A DNA stretch of 64,000 bases from Alligator mississippiensis (Eukaryota > Chordata > Crocodylia > Alligatoridae). Shown here piece after piece: positions 23,885 through 37,404 of the stretch (positions within the stretch are counted from its first letter, which is position 1; each line of letters opens with the position of its first letter). The notes under the pieces are model-generated. The model ran no database searches and was not told the DNA's origin. It saw only the letters and a list, made by a program, of their open reading frames with translations. A program made the position numbers and the translations under genes. The stretch spans positions 175,344,933 to 175,408,932 of the forward strand of contig NC_081824.1 of NCBI RefSeq assembly GCF_030867095.1. Reading direction: 5' to 3'.

Positions 23885-24572
23885 AAGCTCACTGAAACCA
23901 ATAGGGAGTCTCCCAGTCGCTCTAATGAGGTTCAGACAAGGCTGCGAGTGTGATGATACAGGCCTTGTCTATTTTCCTTTCATTTTGGAAAGTTCAAAGT
24001 TACTGTTTACACTTCAAACATTCCTCTCTTCAGCAGTTCCTCTACTACCTTGCTTACCTCTTCATACAGTAGCTTACCTCAGAGATCCATCTCTGAAATT
24101 TAGGTATTGCGATATGATCTCTTGGCCTAGCAGTCTTTGGAAAAATCCACAACCACATCTGCCAAAGCCAAGTCTTACTGGGTGATTTCTGTGTAACAGG
24201 TCACCATATCGTGTATGCATGACTATTTTGCTCCTACTGTTCATAAGACTTAGACCCTGTCATTATCCATAACTTTACAGGACTGAAAATTCCTCTGATA
24301 TAGATAGGATTTTGTTCATCCACCTCTGTTCTCATCTGCCAAGTGGCCTTTTAAATCTTGTCCCAAGGTCTTGCCTAGAGGAAAAAAGGTTCTATATGTT
24401 GATGCTTTGCCCCTTCAAGCATCCATCAAAATAACATGTTTTTGTGTAAGCAGAGGGTCTCCCCCCAAACAAGCCTTTGAAATGGTTTTACTATAGTGTG
24501 GATGGTATGCACTCCTCAACAATACTTCAATCAGCCTGGTCAAGACCATATGCTAACATTTCTACTGGGAGA
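23885..24572. other. Intergenic sequence, nothing recognised
   Basis: No gene or repeat seen. Confidence 0.35.
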
Positions 24573-24580
24573 TGCCAAGA

Positions 24581-25095
24581 CAGCGGCAGATTAAGATTTA
24601 CTGGGGCCCTGGGCAAACAGAAAATTGGAGGCCTCTGACCCGGCAAGGGCAGGTTCCCTCTGTGTCTGCTAGGGGGTTGTGGCTGAGCCCACCCAGCCTC
24701 CTTGGCATGTCCGGGGCAAGCTGCAGGTGCGAGTGCTACTGAGGTGAAGGCAGCCCAGGCTGTGGCTTGGCCCCTCTGCCCGGCAGGTGCTGCACAGCCA
24801 TGGCTGCAGTCCCCCAGTGCTCCGAGACGGGCCAGGGCTGGGGTCAGGGCTGGGGCCAGCTTTGGGGGGCACAAGCTCCACTTCTGGCTGCCTGCCCACC
24901 CCTCTGCCATGCCCTCTGCTGGACTGGGAAGGGCAGGACAGGGCTGGGAGTGGAGAGGGGCCTCCTGGCAACAGATGGATGCCCGTGGCCAGGATGCCCA
25001 CCTGGGCCACGCTGCCCATGATGCCCCAGGGGACACCTAATTGGCAGGGGCCCCTGAGCCCAGGCCCTGTAGGCCCGTGCATTAATCCACCCCTG
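24581..25095. mobile_element. GC-rich non-autonomous hAT element
   Basis: The left end CAGCGGCAGATTAA and right end TTAATCCACCCCTG are inverted, and 8-mers TGCCAAGA (24573-24580) and TGCCAAGG (25096-25103) flank the 515-bp block. The GC-rich interior produces several overlapping open frames on both strands that are not genes. Confidence 0.75.
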
Positions 25096-25103
25096 TGCCA
25101 AGG

Positions 25104-28100
25104 TCTTCCTCAAGATAATCTAGTTCCTGGGTTCAAGGGTGTGACTTGAAATTTTGGCATCCTGGGTAGCATGTGGTGGGGGGCGGAGGGGCAAGGGTTT
25201 TGGGAAGGGAGCAAATGTTTACCCCCTTGTACCCCAAACTACACTACTGTTTGGGTTTGATTCAGTGGCAGGTTGGAGTCAATTTTAAATGCCATTCATT
25301 TTTTTTTAGCTGGTCCTGAATTTCCTACCAGCCAATGAGTGAGTCATGCTTGCCCCCCTTCAGGAACCAAGACCATTTTGCTGGTGTTTAGTAAGAAAAG
25401 ACATATTAACAGGCTGCTGCAGGCAGTTAATCCATTCATTCTATTAATTTGAGATTGAAGCTGGTTAGAAAGATTATTCATGACTCCCAGCTGGGATTTG
25501 CAACCTTGATTGCTGCTCAGTTTCCTTTCTTAAGTGAAATCTGAGTCTGTGAAGTGGTCTTTATCTATTTAATTTTTTCCTACTATTTGACCTTTATCTT
25601 TCAGCAGCTCTTTCAATGAGGAAACAAAGGCAAGATTGGTAAGTGGTATATTTGCTCAGAAAGGTTAAATAAGTTGCCTCTGGCTGAATCTACCTAGAAG
25701 TTCTGCTTCTCCTCTGTGGCTTTTCTTGCTTAATCTTCAAATGTTATTAAAAGAGATGCAATCAAATGCTATTAACACAGAACTGGGAGCCAAGACCCTC
25801 TCATTTCTAGTCCTGTCTAGGACCTGAGCTGCCTGTGCCTAGGACTTGGGCTGTCTAGACATTCTGTCTATGGCTTTAGGCATATCATGTAAACTCTCTA
25901 CCCCATTGTTGCCCCACTAAAAAGGAGGAAATGAGCAGGGATATTGTGAGGCATTTTAAGATGTTCAGGTCACAGTGGCCATGGAAGGAAAGAACATTGT
26001 CTTTGTGTTGCAACATAGTCATACCATGCCAAAGCTGATCAACAAGCACCCAAGACCTCTCAGGAGACTCATGGTGGTGTATGTGGGGAAGGAAAACCAC
26101 CAAAAGCTTCACCACTGACATGAAATACAGGTTTTGTCAGGGTCTGAATGTCACCTGTACTCTGATCTTTCAGAGACATAAGCTTCACTCCACCACATAT
26201 GTACCAAGTGTACATAGCTCAATGTCTGAAAGAAACTAGATCAAATTGACACTAAAGAGTGTCAGCAGAGCCTGTTTACCCAATTTATGACTCTGATGTA
26301 TCTAGTTCAGAACAGTTAAGGAAAAACCCCTCTGTGCTGAAGCATCCCTTCTGGCTATGATACCACTGCTAGTTCTTTTCACTGAGAGTTGGACATCCTT
26401 AATCAACAGACCAGAATGTGGGCAACTGATCATAAAGCTTATTGCCCCTTGTGCCACATTTCCTGAGCATGTTCATACAGAGCTTGAGCCTTGGGAATAT
26501 CAGGAGATTTAAGAACTGAGAGATCAGGTTGGGTTTCTTGTTTCATGAACATTTCAAGATGGGTTGCTGCACTCATGATGAATTACGTTTTTTCCAGGGC
26601 AATATGACAGCTCAAGATCCCAGTGATGTCAAAAACAACCAGAAATGTAGTGAGGAGAAAGAAACACATTTCAGAGAAAGAAGGTGGAGAGTATTGAATC
26701 CTGATTAAGACCTTTCAGTCATTTGCGTTAAATCCGTGTCCGTGTCATCCATGAGAGAGACCACAGGCTCATCCTTCCCGGCACTTATTGTAGTCAATAA
26801 TGTCCAATTAATGGGCCGGCTTTGTTTTCAAGGGACCATAGCAGTTAGTCAGATGGTTCCTAGGTGCCGGGTCTGAAGTGGAATGGAGTTCTTTGTCTTG
26901 CCCAGAACTGCTAAAACATGGGAAGTATTTTCTGTGGAAAGTTAATTAACAAAAATCCACAATTTCCCCACTTGTTGTTTGAAATTTCAAATTCTGTCTA
27001 AAGTAGTAAAAAGGATTTGTAACTTTCTGTGATCAGTACTTTGCTATTTCCACCTTCCCCCCTTCTCTGTTTTCACCATTTTCATTTTGCCCCTAAAAAA
27101 GAAGGAAAGAAAGAAGGAAACATGAGTAAAAGGGGAAGCAAACCCCCCCAAAACAAACCCTTTGCAAAGCCCCAAGATTTCACAGAAGCGTAGTTTTTTG
27201 CTTGGAAGGAAAAGCAGATCATCTTTTTGTTGGAGGAAAGGTTCTGGACAAAAACACTCGGCTCTAGGTTCTGATCTTTATTTTCAAGCTCTCCAGTTAC
27301 TGAGCTGTTAAGAAAAATGGCTGTCCCCCAAAGAGTTAAGTTCTTCAGTTATTAATGAAGGTGTATAACGTCATCAACGCTGAATCGACTGTCACAGTAC
27401 TTTCCTCAGCCGATGACTAGCAGTCTGTGAAAGGATTGGACGAACATTTAGTGATTTTACTAAGCATGAGGTAGATTCTATGTTAAAGCAATCATATGGT
27501 ATTTGAGGTTTGTCTTTGTAGCTGGCTCTAACATTCAAACACACCTCCTCCCAAGCTGTTGTTTCCGACTCAGTGTATACATTTTCCATCCACTTAGCTT
27601 GTATTTTGGTTATTCGTTTAGGCAGAATCTTATAGATCTAAGCAGCTTATTGCCTAGAGAAGCCATGAATATAGGTTCAGTTGTAGAGTTATATTTTTTT
27701 CAGTGTTAGCTTCTCAGGCTTGCCCTTTAAAGATGTGACAGCTGTGTGCACTGGAAGTAATTTAGCCCTGGAGGGGTGAAATTCTTTTTTAAGCTCTTCA
27801 TGTAATCTTAGTTTGTTCTTGCTAAAATGATCTCTAACCAGGAGCCACTGGGTCCAACTTGATGCTGAATTATAAATAATTGGAGTTCTTGGGGCAGTTA
27901 GAACCAAACTGGGCCAGAAGCAGCTGGCTTCAGATCCTAGGCTAGGAAGAGCGGCTTTGTCTGCAATTCACCTGTCTATGTCATGGAATTGGGGCCTGAT
28001 TTGGAGAGTTCCAGCTGTGAGTGAAAACCTGGTCACTGGGACACCACTGAGTCAAAGGTGGCTGGACATGATGCTGATCACCTTGCACTCTCCTATGTCA

Positions 28101-28200
28101 TTGGCAACAGATGTTTCCTCAGCCACTAGCCAGTACACACTTGACTTAGAGCATACTGTGGCAGACACTCACCAATATAATACTACTGCCTCATAGAGGA
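25104..28200. other. Intergenic sequence, old repeat traces only
   Basis: No host exon recognised. Weak MIR-like traces near 25600-25680 and 25880-25980 are too diverged to bound. Confidence 0.35.
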
Positions 28201-28204
28201 CCTG

Positions 28205-28295
28205 GCCAAGGGGAGGACCGCTGTGCTAGATGCTGTACAAACACACAGTAAGACACAGTCCCTGCCTTTAAGTCATTGCAGTCTAAATAGACAAG
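28205..28295. repeat. MIR/CORE-SINE-like fragment
   Basis: gctgtgctagatgctgtaca, aacacacagtaagacacagt, ccctgcctttaagtc and cagtctaaatagacaagat match, in order, an old amniote MIR-type repeat. Confidence 0.6.
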
Positions 28296-28299
28296 ATAG

Positions 28300-30705
28300 A
28301 AAAAAATGATGAGTGGAGACAGAGTTGGCAAATAAACTGTTCTAAGTTCTTAGAGCAAGTCCATAGAAAAACCAAGGTGAGATATTAGCTCCCAGACATT
28401 TCCTATGACCACACCTATCCCATGGGCTCTTCTGACTTCACTTGTTGGAGCAAAGAGCACAGGACCTCAGCCAGGTTTTGCATGGTGGAGTCATGCTATT
28501 AAGGGCAATTGAAGTTTGGAGTGTGCGTGGCTGTTCAGTGGAAGTCTTATCATTCTGAGATTTATGCAAAGTGATGATTTCACCATGTAAAGGATGACAG
28601 GTGATTCAAACCCCTTAAATAACTCAACACTTCTAATGAGAGTCCTAAGAAATGACCACCATTCTTCAAAATATGAATACTCTTCAATACTGGGGCCCCA
28701 GAGTAGAGTTGAAAGGGTTCATTTGCAAAAAAACACCAAAACATCATTAGAAGAGGCAACACAGGGTCAGATATATCAGTGTGGTATTCTGGTCTTCAGC
28801 CAAGCTGACCACTGATCTGGGATATTGATTAAATTCCATGAATAATCAGAATATATGAATAAGGTTTTAGGTAAGTTTGAGTAACGCAGCCCAGATCCTC
28901 AAAGATATGTAGGTTTCTAATTCCTATTTAGGTAACTAACTCCCACAGAACTCTGGGGGAAATATTGTAATAGTAACAGGGTCTGTGTTGCTAGGGTTAA
29001 AAGAAGATGGACTCCTCCAGTGCTTCTGTGTAAGTGACATTTTAGAAAAAGCATGTGACTCACTTTATGCTTTATGGGCATTTTGATCCATCTAATAAGA
29101 TAGAGAAACACCCTGGATCTTTGTCGGGCTAAGGAATATTTTCAGCAGGCTAGAATACTAGCCATTTACTGGTATTTTCTACACAAAGTGGGAAATCCAG
29201 GCTCCAAAACACTCAAACAACATCCTCAGACTTGTGGTTCCAAGCACTATCCTAGACAATGAGCACATGTACATAGCAACTGGGACAGCTTGTGGTGTAG
29301 GTCTACCCAGTCTTGCTCTAAACCAGGTAGCTTAGATACTGCTAGCAGTGTATCTACAGCTGCCTAGAGTTCAGTGCGAGCTACCCAGCAACTGCAGTGT
29401 AGATCTACTTGGTATTCTCAGGGAACGCTAGGTAAGAAACCCCACGTATCCTCTGTTTGATCCAAGAGCTGTATTGCTCCACAGGGTGTTGTGTAATCCC
29501 CTTCCGAAGGCGTGATAGGGGAACCACAGTTGGGCAGCACTTGTGAAATAGAAAGAGGAAAGATGATCTCTTGCAGGGACCAGACATAGTCAGATGGCCC
29601 TTGCTGTGCGTCATCAAGGGTTTTAGCTGCTCACATTCCCAGGTGAAGTGAGTCTGGAGTGACTTTGCAGCAAATGAAAACTAGTTTAGGGAACCACAAG
29701 GCGAGCTCTTATGCAAGAATCTCTGGTTTCCAACAGATTTTTATATTGGCCCTTGCTTCACCACTTTGTTTCCACCCCTTGTTCCTTTTAATTATTTTTT
29801 CTAATGCTGCTCTGCAGTAATGAGCTGCAATCCAGGCTCAGCAGCCAGAAGTGAATGGAATGCTGGCCTGCTTTGGTTTGTTTTTTCTGTTATCCCAGCA
29901 GAGTCAGAAACACACAGAGAAAGCGGTGATGCATTCAGTGCTTGCAGGGAAGGAGCCCTGGAGGCATCTCACCCCGGGTTTCTCAGATCAAGCAGCTGTC
30001 AAGCCACAGGACACTGCATATTTAGCTCACCCCACAATCCTCTGCCCTCTGTGCAGCTCATCACTATTCACATTCCAGGAAACCCACAGGATTATTAGGC
30101 ACAGGCAGGTAGACTGCAGTGAGCTAGGCAGGTAAAATACACTCAGCAGATATCTCAGGAATGTACTGGGATGTAAGAAGCAAGGATTAAGGGAAGATTA
30201 GTACAGTCCCATTCCCCAGAACAGTAAATTACAGAAATCATTATTTAGTGTAACTCCTGACATCAAGGCAAAATGCCAGAGCAGCAACTAGAAAGTGTCT
30301 TTGTCCCCTGTGACATCCTTGGCAGTAGAGATTCTTTTGTGAGGCTCTGGGACACAGAGAGACCTTGTCTTCCACTCACAATCTCTAGCTTCTTCATTGA
30401 CTGCTATGACTTTTTTGCTCATAGGAGAAAACTAGTATAGGCAGATCCAGCCACTCCATGCTATCCTGCCATTTTTTTTCTCACTTAGGGCTAGCCCCTC
30501 TAGCTTAAGCCTGAAGGACTGATCACAAACTTGTATTCATTTGCCCTATAAGAGCTGGCATAAGACCACTAAATCATTTTACTCTAGGATCCTGGCATCC
30601 AACTGAAATCAGATGGCATTATCATCTAATCACCATCACCCCCATTCTGAATCAGACTGGGTGACCTAGAGGAGGAGAAAGTGTCTCTATGGGCTATAAT
30701 CAAGT
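28300..30705. other. Intergenic sequence with old repeat traces
   Basis: No gene. At 28888-28960 (cagatcctcaaagatatgtagg, ctatttaggtaactaact) lies the trace of an old amniote DNA repeat, probably the same family as 40240-40330. Confidence 0.4.
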
Positions 30706-30713
30706 CCCCTGAC

Positions 30714-30917
30714 CAGGGCCAGTGCCTGCCTTTTCCTAGTGGGGGGAGCTGAGAGGAGGCTGTGCTGTGGGCAAGAGCGGGGTAGGCTTAGCTATCACAG
30801 TCTGCACAGGGTGAACAGTGGTGGTGGCAGTGGTGCTGGGACAGGTGGCTACAGGGGGGCTAAGGTGAATTTTGGGGTGGCTATAGGCCCCCCAAACTCC
30901 CTTCAGTGCTGCCCCTG
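30714..30917. mobile_element. Probable small hAT element
   Basis: Ends CAGGGCCAGTGCCTG and (inverse) CAGGGGCAGCACTGA enclose 204 bp. Flanking 8-mers CCCCTGAC and TCCCTGAT agree at 6 of 8. GC-rich interior, no coding content. Confidence 0.55.
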
Positions 30918-30925
30918 TCCCTGAT

Positions 30926-33755
30926 CCAGCCCACACTCACACAATCTACTCATCACCTCCTTTAGCCTTGAAATGTAATAATTTAATAGTGTAATTATAT
31001 ACTGGTTGACCATTTGGCATTACAGCTTTGTTGCTGATGCATTCTTTCTTCTCCGTGAGACCAAAGATGCTCCTTCTAAATCCCTTGATTCTTATCCAAA
31101 CTTTTTCCATCTTCACTCTAAGGTAAGCAAATAAACTTTGTCACCTGTGTGCATGCCATGTAGTTCTCAGCAATATATATGGTAATCCTACCAGGGCAAA
31201 TAATGATCCCTATGGGAGAAACAAGTATACCGCAAACTGACCATACCTGAATCCCCTGAGAGACCAGTATCTCTTTCCACATGTAATCAAAGCTCATCTC
31301 TCATCTCCTGCTGGCCCTCTAGCTTGGAAAGAACAAATTGTTGGCTTTATATTCCTTTTATTTTCTGATTGGAGCCAAACATCTGCATTTATTTTCCCCA
31401 TTTTTATAGTGTCCATAACAGACACTTAAAAAACATGGAAATAATCCAAAATGATGTAGCAAGAGAGAAGACTAACCCTCTCATCTCAGGGCAAGTCAGA
31501 TTTTAGTTGCTTCTCTTTATTCTGAGAGAAAGCATTCCAGTAGGCCTGTTTAATCAACTTTCTTTAGGGGCGTCACCATTTCTCTTTCCCAGGAGCCAAC
31601 TCTCATAGCCTCTGCTTATAGGGAAATAAATAATTTATTTAGCATTACTAAGGAGCTTTGTGTTTAGGGAGCTGAAAAGCTCAGGCTTGATCCCTGCTGA
31701 AGACCGTGCCATTAGATATATGGAGCTGTGGATCATTTTGGCTGGAGGGCCAACAAGCTTGGCCCTCCAACAGAATCAAAGAGAGAAGAAAGCTCAGAAA
31801 CTAAATGTAAGCAACCCATCCCTGGTCACATAGTCTAAGAAATATGGCCTTCAGTGTCCCACCTGGTCTCAGATGTTGGTGTAAATAGCATTCATGAAAT
31901 GTAGTCTTCTGCAGGACAGTACCAGTCAACACTTAAACCCCATGCACGCCCTATTTTGACGGTCCAAGGGGCGCATAGGCTCTAAGTTGGACCACTGGAG
32001 AGCACTGGAGTCCACCCAGAGAAAGGCTGCCTCTAAGGTCCTGAGGGACACAAAACAGAAAAGGCCTTAGAGGTCAGCATTTGTGGTTTGAATGGACAAC
32101 TTCTGCATCCTGCTTACTTTTATCGGTATAGCACCGATACCACCTGTCATTCATTTGGGCATTCTTAACAAACATAACTAGGGGAAAAAAAATGCAGCAG
32201 GAGTTGGCACAAGACCTGTTATACACACTCAAATTTGTATAGCAGGAACTGTAATCACTCTGAGACATGCCCAGACCTCCATGAGTCCTGGGGGGATTTC
32301 AGTCACTTGTTTACAAGGTGTTTTGATTTGCAGCTGTTTCACTACTGTGGTGTTTTGTGAGGAGGCAGCTTGAAAGGATGTTGTTACTAGAACATCAGGA
32401 TTGGGAAATGGCTTTTGAAACTTGTACAAGGAAACAGGCAAAGGCTGTCATTGTTTTTCCCTTCTTAAATCTGAATGACTTCAGTGCTGGTGGAAGGTGC
32501 CCTAGTACTATGGCCAGAGGAGAACCTTTTACAACAGTTAAAACAGAGACAGTGAAAACACAAGCTTGTGCCATCCTGGCCTACCACTGTGACCCACCAC
32601 TGATTTGGAAGCAACAGCCCTAGGAATGGAAATGGGACATTATTCTCCAAGACCAATTCACTCGCTGGCTTTTCAGTTGAGGCTGCCTGCAAGAGATCAA
32701 AGGGAGCTTTTTGTGACATGAACATCTTCACGAACTGGACTGCGAATGATCATCAGCTCATGTCAAACAGGCCACTGAATAGCCAGCAGCTAAATATGAC
32801 TTTTGGTTACTGGCTCAAATTGATTTAGCAATTTAGAGAGTTCTTTCTTTCATTACTTTTCTTCTGAATGGTCCAGTTCCTCTTTAATAGCTGTATTGTT
32901 AATTCTCACCTTTCTTTCCCAGCCTGGACCTTCTGAGATACTGGAGGCAGATATGCAGAAAGAATTAAAAAACCCAGTCATTATCTGCGATCAGTGATTT
33001 GTATGGTGTCGTCTGTGTGTATTTAGCAGTGCTCAGAGCTAAGCTTGAACGAGCTGAGAAAGGGAAAATAAGATGGGAGAACGTATTGCATGAGACTGTA
33101 CTGCCTATTTCTCTAACTATATTACCTGAGCTGCTTGCACTTATTTTAGTGTTTGCTTATTTTTTTTGTGGGAAATTATCAAAGATTAGTGGAGCTTTTG
33201 CAAGGATTTAGGACAATAATCTCTTGTTTCCAATATTTACTTAGCATGATATTTTAATTGACAGTCACTCTTACGTACAAAATACAGTGCCAAGCCAATA
33301 TTTGTATTGCAGATATATTTAGACTGCTGCCCCTCTCTTCCTGCCTTTTGGCTTTTTCCCTATGATGAATCACTTCAGTTGTAACATACAGGTGAAGCCT
33401 CATCTCTGCCAATACTGCAGGTGAGTCCCTTGCCTTCTTAGGTGGTGCCAGGAACCTAACTACACTGTCTTGGCAAATGTTGCTGTTCTGCTCTTTTCCT
33501 GAAGGCAAAATGGGGTGTGAAGCACAAAATGCAAAAATAAAAAGGGAAAGATCAGTCAAATCATACCATGACAAGTTGTTGTTTTTCTAGCTAACAGAAA
33601 AGCCACATTTGATTCTGAATGACACTGATGAGTTTGGCAGCAGTAGCTTTTCTTCTGTAGGGATGAGTGACTTCTCTTTTAAAGAAACCTCAGCATTATC
33701 TAGGCTGGCACTGTACTTCACCATGCTGCTGTTTTCTCTAGGCAAAGTTGAAGGA
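30926..33755. other. Intergenic sequence, nothing recognised
   Basis: AT-rich unique-looking DNA with short open frames only. Confidence 0.35.
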
Positions 33756-33759
33756 AAAC

Positions 33760-33965
33760 TTTGTATTTGCATAGCATTTGCCTCCAAGGACATCCAAGTG
33801 TTCCACAAATTAAGGCCCAGTAATATAATTTACTTTGAAGTCTGCTTGTGCAGAGTGAATTGCAGGACTAAGACTGAAACCTTGTAGTGTACTTGAAAAA
33901 TATCTTTTTTGTCCCATTTTACAGCTGGGGAAGGAAATGGAGACCAGGAAACATTCAGGCCAGCT
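33760..33965. repeat. MIR/CORE-SINE-like fragment
   Basis: tttgcatagcatttgcctcc, caagtgttccacaaatt and cccattttacagctggggaa follow MIR-type order with heavy divergence. The CR1 at about 34.1 kb follows closely. Confidence 0.5.
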
Positions 33966-34094
33966 TGTAGGTGCCCAATCCAATGCTTCCCCAAGCCCGC
34001 CCAGGCTTCCAGCATCCTGTGCACTGTCCCCACCACCTTCTCCGATCACCAACATACCCAGCTTGCTCCTGGGGCAGCACAGGAAGGTGGCAGG

Positions 34095-35119
34095 AGGGCG
34101 GTGACATGGCAAAAGGTGACCAGTGGTGTCCCCCAGGGTTCAGTAATCAGACCAGTGCTTTTCAACATATTCATCAATGATTTGGGTACGGGTGTGAAAA
34201 GTGTATTGGCATAATTTGCAGCTGACACCAATTTATGGGGGACTGTGGTTATGCTGGAGGACAGGCTGAGGATACAGGCTGACCTGGCCAGGCTTGTAAG
34301 GTGGGTGGATCAAAGCCTGATGATGTTTAACACTGAGAAATGTAAAGTGCTCCATCTGGGGAGAAATAATCCGCAACATACTTACAGGCTCGGCGATGCT
34401 ACACTAGCTAGTACCACAGCTGAAAGAGACCTAGAGGTCATGATTGACCACAGAATGAACATGGGCCCCCAATGCGATGCTATAGCCGGCAGAGCAAACA
34501 ATACACTGGCGTGCATCAAACAATGCATCTCAAGCAAAACTAAGGATGTCATCCTCCTGATCTACTCAGCATTGGTGAAGCCACAGCTGGAGTACTTGCC
34601 TCCAGTTCTGGGTGCCGCACTTCAACAAGGATGTGGAAAAGCTTGAGAGAGTCCAAAGGAGGGCCGCAGAAATGATTAGAGGTCTGGAAAACAGGCCATA
34701 TGAGGAGAGTCTGAAGGACATGGGACTGTTCAGCTTTGAGAAGAGAAGACTTAGGGGGGCCTTGGTGGCAACATATAAGTATATAAGGAATGAACAACAG
34801 GGGCTGGGAGAGCATCTGTTCTCCAAGACACCCCAGGGGAAGACAAGAAATAATGGACATAAACTACTAGAAGATGGCTTTAGATTGGATATAAGGAAAA
34901 AGTTCTTTACAGTTTGAGTGTCCAGAGTCTGGAACAGGCTCCCCAAGAGATGGTACAATCATCCACCCTGGAGATCTTCAAAAGACGACTGGACACACAC
35001 CTTGCTGGGGTCATCTGACCTCAGCAGTCTCTCCTGCCTAAGAGCAGGGGAGCTGGACCTGATGATCTCGTGAGGTCCCTTCCAGCCCCTAACTTCTATG
35101 AATCTATGACTTTATGAAA
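34095..35119 (+). mobile_element. CR1 LINE, 5'-truncated, about 1 kb
   Basis: Starts within the ORF2 reverse transcriptase at [10 protein letters not shown] and runs through NIFINDL, NTEKCKVLHLGRNN, KRRLRGALVATYKYI and FRLDIRKKFF to a tail of TCTATGAA units. The frame has a stop at about 34212, a frame change near 34600 and a stop before the true C-terminus. The catalytic FADD box reads FAAD. It is a dead copy, older than the one at 40.4 kb. Confidence 0.93.
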
Positions 35120-35120
35120 G

Positions 35121-35365
35121 GGCATGTCTACACATGATGCTACGTCACTGTAGCGATGTGCTACAGTGACGTAGTGAGCACGTGCATCTACACGTGGCCA
35201 GCACACCGCTATGGCGAAGTAGCAGCTAAAAATAACCATGTGCCCAGCATATGGCACAGTATGGGCTGCTACTGCACTGTGTTTTAGTACTTCCAAAAGG
35301 TAGTACTAAAGTAGTAAAGTACTGTGTAGTAGCAACATCACCGTACAGGCATGTATAGACATGCC
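35121..35365. mobile_element. MITE with GGCATGTCTA ends and internal hairpin
   Basis: Ends GGCATGTCTACACATG (35121-35136) and its inverse (35350-35365) differ at one of 16 positions. Inside, 35140-35154 and 35160-35174 form a perfect 15-bp stem with a 5-nt loop. It directly abuts the CR1 tail. Target duplication not clear, so superfamily is open. Confidence 0.65.
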
Positions 35366-35369
35366 AAAA

Positions 35370-36900
35370 GTTGTCTAAAAAGGCAGCTGTAAGAAGGGAA
35401 GGTGAGGAGTGCTGAAGTCTGGTTTGTATCTATATTTATATGGCCCTTGTCAAACCAAACCAGTAAACAAGCCACTGGAACATTTTATTTTGCCAACCCA
35501 GGATATTTAAAAATTCAAAATTTAATTTAAAAATCATTTTTAAAGATGATTTATATTTGTGGCTTTTTAACCTGGAGGCTGGTGACCAGATCTATTTGCA
35601 GCCCATGCTCTTATTTCACTACAGTGGTTCAAGGATGAGAAATCCAAGAACCGTACAATTTTGTCAACCTCAAATGTTAGTTCCATCTTTCGCTCTGATA
35701 TTCATGGGCAAATCATTATGTGATTAATGGATTTGCATTGCTGAAGGCCTAAGAGAAAAGCTAAGAACATTCAGATCACTAAAAGGAAGTGTTTGGTATA
35801 ATTGAATTGAAACAAGGAATTACATGTCAAGTGGAATCAATGTGCCACCCAATGCAAACAGTAGTATATTTCCAGAGAGTACGTCACCTCACTTCAGTCT
35901 TTCTCTGGGTCAGCCATTTATTTTCATGCCACATAATATCACATTAGCTGCACGTTCTTATGCCTTCCATCATTGCTTGGTGAACATGTCAAGCTGATGT
36001 ATTGTTGTTGCATAGTTAATTGCTGAATATTCAAGGACTTGAATTCCTGTGGTAACATTTTATTTAAGGAAGATCAAAAATAAGCCTTGGATTTACCATG
36101 TATGCGTTTGAAAATGTTTCAGAATGGAGAGCCAAGCCCTGCAAAGTTGTGCTCTGGAGCTCTGCCACTGGTCAGGTCAGCTCAAGAGCCTATCTGAGCT
36201 ATGTTTGGATCAGGGGAAAAAAAGGCTTGGCAGCTCCAGTTCCAATGCCATTGAAGAGCAGAATAGGTACCATTGTCCTGCAGGAATGGGCCACAACACA
36301 GGTGGGCAGCCTCAGTCTCATGCCCTTACCCCTAGCAGTCACAAAGCCCAGCTCTCAGCAGCTTATGGCAATTTTTTAAAATGTTGGGGTGTGCATAAAC
36401 CCTCTGGCCATATAAGAAGTCTAAGATACATAGAGAGTCTTGGTGCTTGGTAGCTCAGGGGGAAGGGCATTATTGCAGTGAGAGAAAAAGGCAGGATGAG
36501 AGGAAAAGTTCAAGGGTGTGGCCACACCCTGGTTGTTGGTCAGAGCACCCACCTAGCTTCACACCACTGTTTTTTTCCAGTTCTATTGGCAGCTGCAAGC
36601 CCTCAGGCCATCCCACATAAAGAGTCCAAGAGAAAAACACACCCAGCCTTGATGCACAGTAACCTAAGGGGCTGGGCCTTGCTCCTGTGACAGGAGGAGA
36701 TGTGAAGAGCTAGGGCCTGATTCTGGGTCTTGTTTCAGTCTGAGTGGTTGGAGTGCAGTATAAGTTTATTTGGTGGGTAGAACATGAAATCTCCTTCACT
36801 GTTTAATTTAAAGCATTGTTGTTGTACTTATCACCATGGTACTTGAACCTCTCGCAAGTATTAATGGATTTAACTTCAAGATACCTCCGTGGCTTAAGCA
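35370..36900. other. Intergenic sequence, nothing recognised
   Basis: No gene or bounded repeat. Confidence 0.35.
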
Positions 36901-36904
36901 TGAA

Positions 36905-37400
36905 TGAATACTGCTGTTTTCCAGAGAAGGAAACGGAGGTGCGCAGAAGCTAAGGGTTGTGCCTAAGGTGAGGAATCTCAACCAGGGCGCTGGGGCACCT
37001 TGGGGTGTTGTGAGATCTTTTGACGGGTGCTGCAAAGTGTGAAGATAAGCGGGTGGGAGGAGATAAGTGCAGGCTCAGGCTTGTCTCTGCGTGGCTACTT
37101 CCCTGCTCCCACTGCCCAGCCCCTCTGCAAGGAGGTAATCACTGTAGTAAATAAATTAGTTTTTTGAAATTGCACGCTGCGTGGTTTCCAAAAGGGATGG
37201 AGGGGTGCCTTGAGTCCAGTGAGGAGTGTCTCAAGTCCAAAAAGGGGTGCCTTGAGTGAAATGAGGGATGCCTCAAGTGTAAAATGATTGAGAACCACTG
37301 GCCTAAGGTTATGCAAGAAGTGCGAAGCAAGAACAAGGCACAGAACCTAGATTGCCTGATTTCTCCTTTACTGCCTTAAGTAGAAGTTTATCCTCCTACT
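36905..37400. repeat. MIR/CORE-SINE-like copy split by a hAT
   Basis: The left part (ttttccagagaaggaaacgg ... ggttgtgcctaagg) and right part (gcctaaggttatgcaagaag ... cacagaacctagattgcctg) are collinear pieces of a MIR-type repeat, separated by the hAT at 36969-37300. Confidence 0.6.
36969..37300 (+). mobile_element. Non-autonomous hAT element (family A)
   Basis: 332 bp ending in ATTGAGAACCACTG, with the diverged inverse TGAGGAATCTCAACC at the start, flanked by a perfect 8-bp target duplication GCCTAAGG (36961-36968, 37301-37308). Interior matches the elements at 5434-5728 and 44190-44418. Confidence 0.88.
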
Positions 37401-37404
37401 CATG

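Noticed and set aside
24527-25149. Several long open frames on both strands
   Set aside because: They lie in a GC-rich non-autonomous hAT element; no conserved protein.
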